Shown here piece by piece: positions 5,139-8,433 of a stretch of 8,433 nucleotides of DNA; positions within the stretch are counted from its first letter, which is position 1; each line of letters opens with the position of its first letter. This DNA comes from Eggerthella sp. CAG:209 (GTDB lineage Bacteria; Actinomycetota; Coriobacteriia; Coriobacteriales; Eggerthellaceae), in the NCBI GenBank assembly GCA_000436075.1, contig FR884593.1, positions 1 through 8,433 of the forward strand. Direction: 5' to 3'. The notes beneath the pieces are model-generated. The model was not told where the DNA came from. It saw only the letters and a program-made list of their open reading frames with translations, and made no database searches. Position numbers and translations under genes: made by a program.

Positions 5139-6038
5139 ATGAATATCAGCCAACTTGAATATCTTGTTTCTGCGATTCATCTAGGGAGTTATTCCCGTGC
5201 CGCAAAAGAGCAGTTCGTAACTCCCCAGGCTGTTTCGAAGGCCATAAGAACTTTGGAGTCGGAACTGGGCTTGAAGCTGATTGTGCCATCGGGGAAAACT
5301 ATATCGCCGACAGACGTGGGGTTGTTAATTGCCGAAGAGGCAGAAGAGGTTATCTATCATGCAGGCAAAATAGGCTCAATCGCTTCCTCGTATAGGTTAC
5401 GTATTTCCGACGAGGGAAAAATGAGGTGCGCTATTGCGTCTTGGGGTGAAGGGGACTCCTTGATTCCTCCGTTTGTAAAGGGTCTGCTAGGAAATAGTGG
5501 TTGGGTGGAAAGTCTGATCGAATTGCCCAACGAGAGGTGCTTGTCCGGTTTGAGGTTGGGCTATATTGACTTTGCTGTCCTGCTCGGTACCCCGATGCTC
5601 GAGGGTTTTAAGCGAAAGTTTCTCTATTCTGTATCGCCTAATCTTCTAGTGGGGTCGAATAACCCGTTGGTATCTCGGGATGCACTTTCAGTGCATGATT
5701 TGAAAACGGTCAAACTTGCTTTGCCGTTTCATGCGGAAGAAGTTTGCCCTTATTTGAAAGATTTGGCTTCTGATTATGGGGTGAATCTTCATTTTGAGAT
5801 GCTCAACAACAGTCGGGAGAGCATTGGGAATTTTTTTTCGGACAATGAAGATGCCGCCCTTCTCGCTATCAGCGGATCTGCTTGGGAGGTTTTGATACCT
5901 GACGTTGTCAGCCTTCCGTTTGTTTCGCAAGAAGGGGTTCACTTTCCGGTTTCGGCAATTTATTCGGATTCGAGAAACGAAAATGCCGACAGGCTTTGTG
6001 ACTTCATAACTTCAAATCTGAAAAACAAGTCAGATTAA
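5139..6038 (+). CDS. LysR-family transcriptional regulator
   Basis: DNA-binding regulator of 299 residues, the normal length for the LysR family. Residues 1-60 are the winged helix-turn-helix with the typical pattern LEYLVSAIHLGSYSRAAKEQ, then VTPQAVSKAIRTLESELG (28-44). The linker helix follows (about 61-85), then a substrate-binding-like effector domain (about 94-295), poorly conserved and without a recognisable ligand signature. The start ATG at 5139 has GGAGGGG (5130-5136) just upstream; a longer frame from a TTG at 5103 would run through the terminator hairpin and is rejected. Unlike many LysR genes it is not divergent from its likely target: it lies downstream of, and in the same direction as, the two exported-protein genes. 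The expected targets are therefore those genes and possibly itself, which is inference. Its codon use is AT-rich, like the two genes before it. Confidence 0.9.
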   Translation: MNISQLEYLVSAIHLGSYSRAAKEQFVTPQAVSKAIRTLESELGLKLIVPSGKTISPTDVGLLIAEEAEEVIYHAGKIGSIASSYRLRISDEGKMRCAIASWGEGDSLIPPFVKGLLGNSGWVESLIELPNERCLSGLRLGYIDFAVLLGTPMLEGFKRKFLYSVSPNLLVGSNNPLVSRDALSVHDLKTVKLALPFHAEEVCPYLKDLASDYGVNLHFEMLNNSRESIGNFFSDNEDAALLAISGSAWEVLIPDVVSLPFVSQEGVHFPVSAIYSDSRNENADRLCDFITSNLKNKSD

Positions 6039-6088
6039 GCTAAATAAATTGGGAATCCTGTGCATCGGGCTAACACCAAATAATACTT

Positions 6089-6823
6089 TTACCGCAGGGC
6101 GTATTTGCGTTTGATGCGTTCTAGTTTCCGTTTCCAGGGTAGGTAGAGGGCGGAAAGGAATATCACGGTGGCTACGCTATGGACCAAGTCTAGCGGCAGG
6201 CCGGCCAGGTAGGCTGCCAGCGCCCCTTGCCACGTTACCGGTACCAGGAATGCCACGATATACCAACTGTTCAGGATGAAGCCGTAGCCCAATCCGGACA
6301 GAAAGCCATAGCAGAGCAGAACGACGGTTCCCAAGCTGGGACCATGGGCACCAAGCCGTTCGCTCAACGCAAATACGCCGTTGTTTGCCAATACGCCGGC
6401 AACGTATCCTACCAATCCCCAGGCATACATCTGCCAGGGCGTCCACGGTCCCTGTCCGAAGAAGAAGTTGGAGCACAGCGCCGCAAGTGCCCCCACCATG
6501 AAGCCGCTGTGCTTGCCGAACACCGCTCCGGCAATGATGCAGATGGCGCTGACTGGCTTGAAGTCGGGAATGGGCGCAAACAGGATGCGTCCCGCTGCTG
6601 CCAATGCCCCCAGGGTTGCCGTGGGCATAATTTGGCGCAGGGCGGGCTTTCCCGCTTCAAACCCGCAGAAGAATACCGCCAGCGCCGCGCAACCTACCAG
6701 CAGCGTGAGCAACCCCGACTGTTCGATCTGCAAGTATGCGCATGTCAGCAAAGCGGCAAGGGGTGCCAACAGGGCTACTGCTTCGGCAGCAGAGCGAAGC
6801 ATATGTTTTGCAGGGGCGCTCAC
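6089..6823 (-). CDS. ECF transporter substrate-binding (S) component
   Basis: Integral membrane protein of 244 residues that binds a vitamin or similar micronutrient and docks on the ECF energising module. About six hydrophobic segments are visible, near 12-31, 37-55, 66-83, 92-122, 130-153 and 164-220, with a basic C-terminal tail (231-244) in the cytoplasm. Conserved-looking loops include APIPDFKP (83-90), AGAVFGKHSGF (98-108) and SNFFFGQGPWTPWQM (118-132). The GTG start at 6823 is preferred: it overlaps the ATPase stop codon (GTGA) and has GGGAG five bases upstream, whereas the ATG at 6802 has no ribosome binding site. Last gene of the transporter operon. The combination with a double ATPase and the GPWTPWQM loop resembles predicted cobalamin or precursor transporters (CbrT), but I cannot confirm the substrate. 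It converges with the LysR gene, 50 bases away, with no clear terminator between. Confidence 0.85.
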   Translation of the reverse strand: MSAPAKHMLRSAAEAVALLAPLAALLTCAYLQIEQSGLLTLLVGCAALAVFFCGFEAGKPALRQIMPTATLGALAAAGRILFAPIPDFKPVSAICIIAGAVFGKHSGFMVGALAALCSNFFFGQGPWTPWQMYAWGLVGYVAGVLANNGVFALSERLGAHGPSLGTVVLLCYGFLSGLGYGFILNSWYIVAFLVPVTWQGALAAYLAGLPLDLVHSVATVIFLSALYLPWKRKLERIKRKYALR

Positions 6824-8304
6824 TGGTGCTCCCAAGCGCGCGTGAAGTCGTTTTCGGTAGCGCGGTAGAACAAGTTGTTGCGGAAGAATTCGCTCGGTGT
6901 TTCGGTGCAGGCGTCTTCGCCGTCGAAGAGCATGGTTATGGTGTCTGCTACGCAAGCCGCAAAAGGCAGGTCGTGCGTCGCCACGACTATGGTGACTCCC
7001 TCTGCTGTCAGTGCGCGGCAGAGCTTTGCAACCATGAGCTTTGCTTCGGTATCGAGTCCTTTGGTTGCTTCGTCGAGAAGCAACAGCTTTGGGCGTGTGA
7101 GCAGCACTTTTGCGAACGCCAGCAGCTGCTGCTGGCCGCCGGAAAGATCATAGGGATGTAGGTTTTCCAGCCCCTGCAGCCTCAAGCGCCGCATCATGGC
7201 GTCAATTTCCTCGTCCCCATAGCCGCATGCACGTTGCCAATCGCGCAGTTCTTCGGCAACGGAGTCGCACACGAACAGCGCTTTCGGATCTTGCGGAATG
7301 AATCCTTGGTTTTCTCGAAGCGGCGCTTTTATGCGGCCGCGTTCGGGGCGCATTGTTCCCGCCGCAAGTGCCAGCAGGGTTGATTTGCCGCATCCGTTGC
7401 CGCCCACAATAGCGTGCAGGGTGCCTTTTTGCACGGTAAGGTTGCATCCCTTAAGGACGAAGGGTGCTTTGCGCTCGTAGCGAAACGAAGCGTCGCGAAC
7501 TTGCAGAACTGGTTCGTTAGTGCGTTGAACTGGGGTTTCAGTGGGCGCTGCAAGGATGTATACCTTAGACGTGGGGAGTGCCGCTTCCTTAAGCTGGCCG
7601 TTTTGCAGGGCGAGCCTTTGCGTGGCGTAGGGTGCCATAAGCTCGGGGGCATGGGTGGTGGCAAGCACGGTAATGCCCAGCTCGCGGTTAATGCGGAAGA
7701 GGGCGTGCGCCAGCGAATGGGCGGCCACGGGGTCTAGCTGACTGGTGGGTTCGTCGAGCAGGAGCAGACAAGGGGCGCAGGCGAGTGCGCTGGCAAGAGC
7801 CAGCAATTGCTTTTGCCCTCCTGAAAGATTGTTCACGTTTTGATGCAGCCAGCTGTTCATGCCAAAGAAATGGGCAATCTCCGCAACGCGGCGACGCATA
7901 GCGTCTTGGGAGACTGCCAAGTTTTCCAAGCCGAAAGCCAATTCGTGCCAAGGCTCAGAACATACCAGCTGGTTGTCGGGGTTCTGCATAACGAAGCCAA
8001 TGGTGCTTGCCGATTCTTCGACGCTCAGAGTGGAGGAATCTTTCCCGAAGATTTTGATCGCGCCCGTGTGGATCCCGTTGGGGGCAAGCTCTGGCTTGCA
8101 GCAGCGCAGCAGCGTGGTTTTGCCGCAGCCTGTGGCGCCGGTGATCAGCGTAAACGATCCTTCTTCGATTTCCGTGCAAAGGGGCCCGATAAGGGGGTGC
8201 CCGTCTTGGTTCGGTTGTGCGGCGAGGCGTTCTGTTAGCAGCTCTGCTTCAGTGGCGGTTTGGTAAGAGAACGCGAAATTGTCGAATGTTAAAGCGGCGC
8301 TCAT
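6820..8304 (-). CDS. ECF transporter double ATPase
   Basis: Energising subunit of an ECF-type importer, 494 residues, two ABC ATPase domains fused in one chain, acting at the inner face of the membrane. Domain 1 (about 4-250): Walker A GATGCGKTT (56-64), Q-loop Q107, signature LSGGQKQ (160-166), Walker B LLLLDEPT (180-187, catalytic E185), switch H218. Domain 2 (about 265-485): Walker A GGNGCGKST (301-309), Q-loop Q338, signature LSGGQQQ (387-393), Walker B LLLLDEAT (407-414, E412), switch H444. Both catalytic sites look intact. The start ATG at 8304 overlaps the stop of the upstream gene as ATGA, with AGGAAAGG upstream; the open frame extends a further 14 codons but without a better site. 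Its stop overlaps the S-component start. Such fused ATPases occur in the dedicated CbrU, YkoD and MtsB type systems rather than the shared EcfAA' module. Confidence 0.95.
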   Translation of the reverse strand: MSAALTFDNFAFSYQTATEAELLTERLAAQPNQDGHPLIGPLCTEIEEGSFTLITGATGCGKTTLLRCCKPELAPNGIHTGAIKIFGKDSSTLSVEESASTIGFVMQNPDNQLVCSEPWHELAFGLENLAVSQDAMRRRVAEIAHFFGMNSWLHQNVNNLSGGQKQLLALASALACAPCLLLLDEPTSQLDPVAAHSLAHALFRINRELGITVLATTHAPELMAPYATQRLALQNGQLKEAALPTSKVYILAAPTETPVQRTNEPVLQVRDASFRYERKAPFVLKGCNLTVQKGTLHAIVGGNGCGKSTLLALAAGTMRPERGRIKAPLRENQGFIPQDPKALFVCDSVAEELRDWQRACGYGDEEIDAMMRRLRLQGLENLHPYDLSGGQQQLLAFAKVLLTRPKLLLLDEATKGLDTEAKLMVAKLCRALTAEGVTIVVATHDLPFAACVADTITMLFDGEDACTETPSEFFRNNLFYRATENDFTRAWEHQ

Positions 8305-8433
8305 CGGCGCACCTTTCCTAACAGTTCCAGCATGAAGGGGAAGCACAGGGCCAGTGCATAGAGAGCAACAAGCGGGTTGCCCAGGCTGCCATGGAAGGCA
8401 GGAAAGAACCCGAAGCCGTCCATGAGGGTATAA
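8301..8433 (-). CDS. ECF transporter transmembrane (T) component, 3' end only
   Basis: A frame open to the window edge gives the last 43 residues of a protein, ending with ATGA overlapping the ATPase start. The visible part runs from a MDGFGFFPAFHGSLGNP stretch through a hydrophobic segment (PLVALYALALCFPFMLELL) to a basic end (GKVRR). The hydrophobic character and its position directly before the double ATPase fit the T component that couples ATPase movement to the S component, but too little is present for family assignment; another membrane protein of the same system is possible. The operon promoter lies outside the window. Confidence 0.65.
   Translation of the reverse strand, partial: YTLMDGFGFFPAFHGSLGNPLVALYALALCFPFMLELLGKVRR

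Noticed and set aside
6824..6955. N-terminal extension of the S-component frame
   Set aside because: The extension is arginine- and histidine-rich, lies wholly within the ATPase gene, and the GTG at 6823 has a ribosome binding site and stop-start overlap.

Overview
The window looks like chromosomal DNA from a strictly anaerobic or low-oxygen Gram-positive bacterium, most likely an Actinomycetota member of the Coriobacteriia (Eggerthellaceae type). The clues are a PerR-like repressor paired with rubrerythrin, an ECF vitamin transporter with a fused double ATPase, strong AGGAGG-type ribosome binding sites, moderately high GC, and a LysR-family regulator next to genes for exported proteins of unknown function. 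This placement is inferred from gene content; no ribosomal RNA gene or other decisive marker is present.

Left part, minus strand (about 80-1200): a two-gene peroxide-stress operon, perR then rbr, read from one promoter. An almost perfect inverted repeat of the PerR-box type covers the -10 element, and an intrinsic terminator follows rbr. The repressor therefore probably controls both itself and the peroxide-reducing rubrerythrin.

Next (about 1227-1681) is a long non-coding stretch with about 15 diverged tandem copies of a 28-29 base unit. This is the most unusual structure in the window. A long imperfect hairpin lies between it and the end of the next gene. Then comes rlmD on the minus strand (1951-3198), a 23S rRNA m5U methyltransferase with all Fe-S and catalytic residues, no TRAM domain, and a basic insertion.

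Middle part, plus strand (about 3420-6040): a visibly more AT-rich block. It begins with a gene-free leader full of inverted repeats, several of them mutually exclusive. Three co-directional genes follow: a small lipoprotein, a secreted two-module protein, and a LysR-type regulator whose ribosome binding site directly abuts a strong intrinsic terminator. The exported proteins have no function I can name, so this block is the best candidate for an undescribed system. A shared function is inference.

Right part, minus strand (6089 to the edge): an ECF transporter operon in the order T component (only its 3' end is present), double ATPase, S component. The genes overlap by 4 bases (ATGA, then GTGA), so they are probably translationally coupled and made in fixed ratio. 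The layout resembles the predicted cobalamin CbrTUV transporters, but substrate and promoter cannot be settled from this window.
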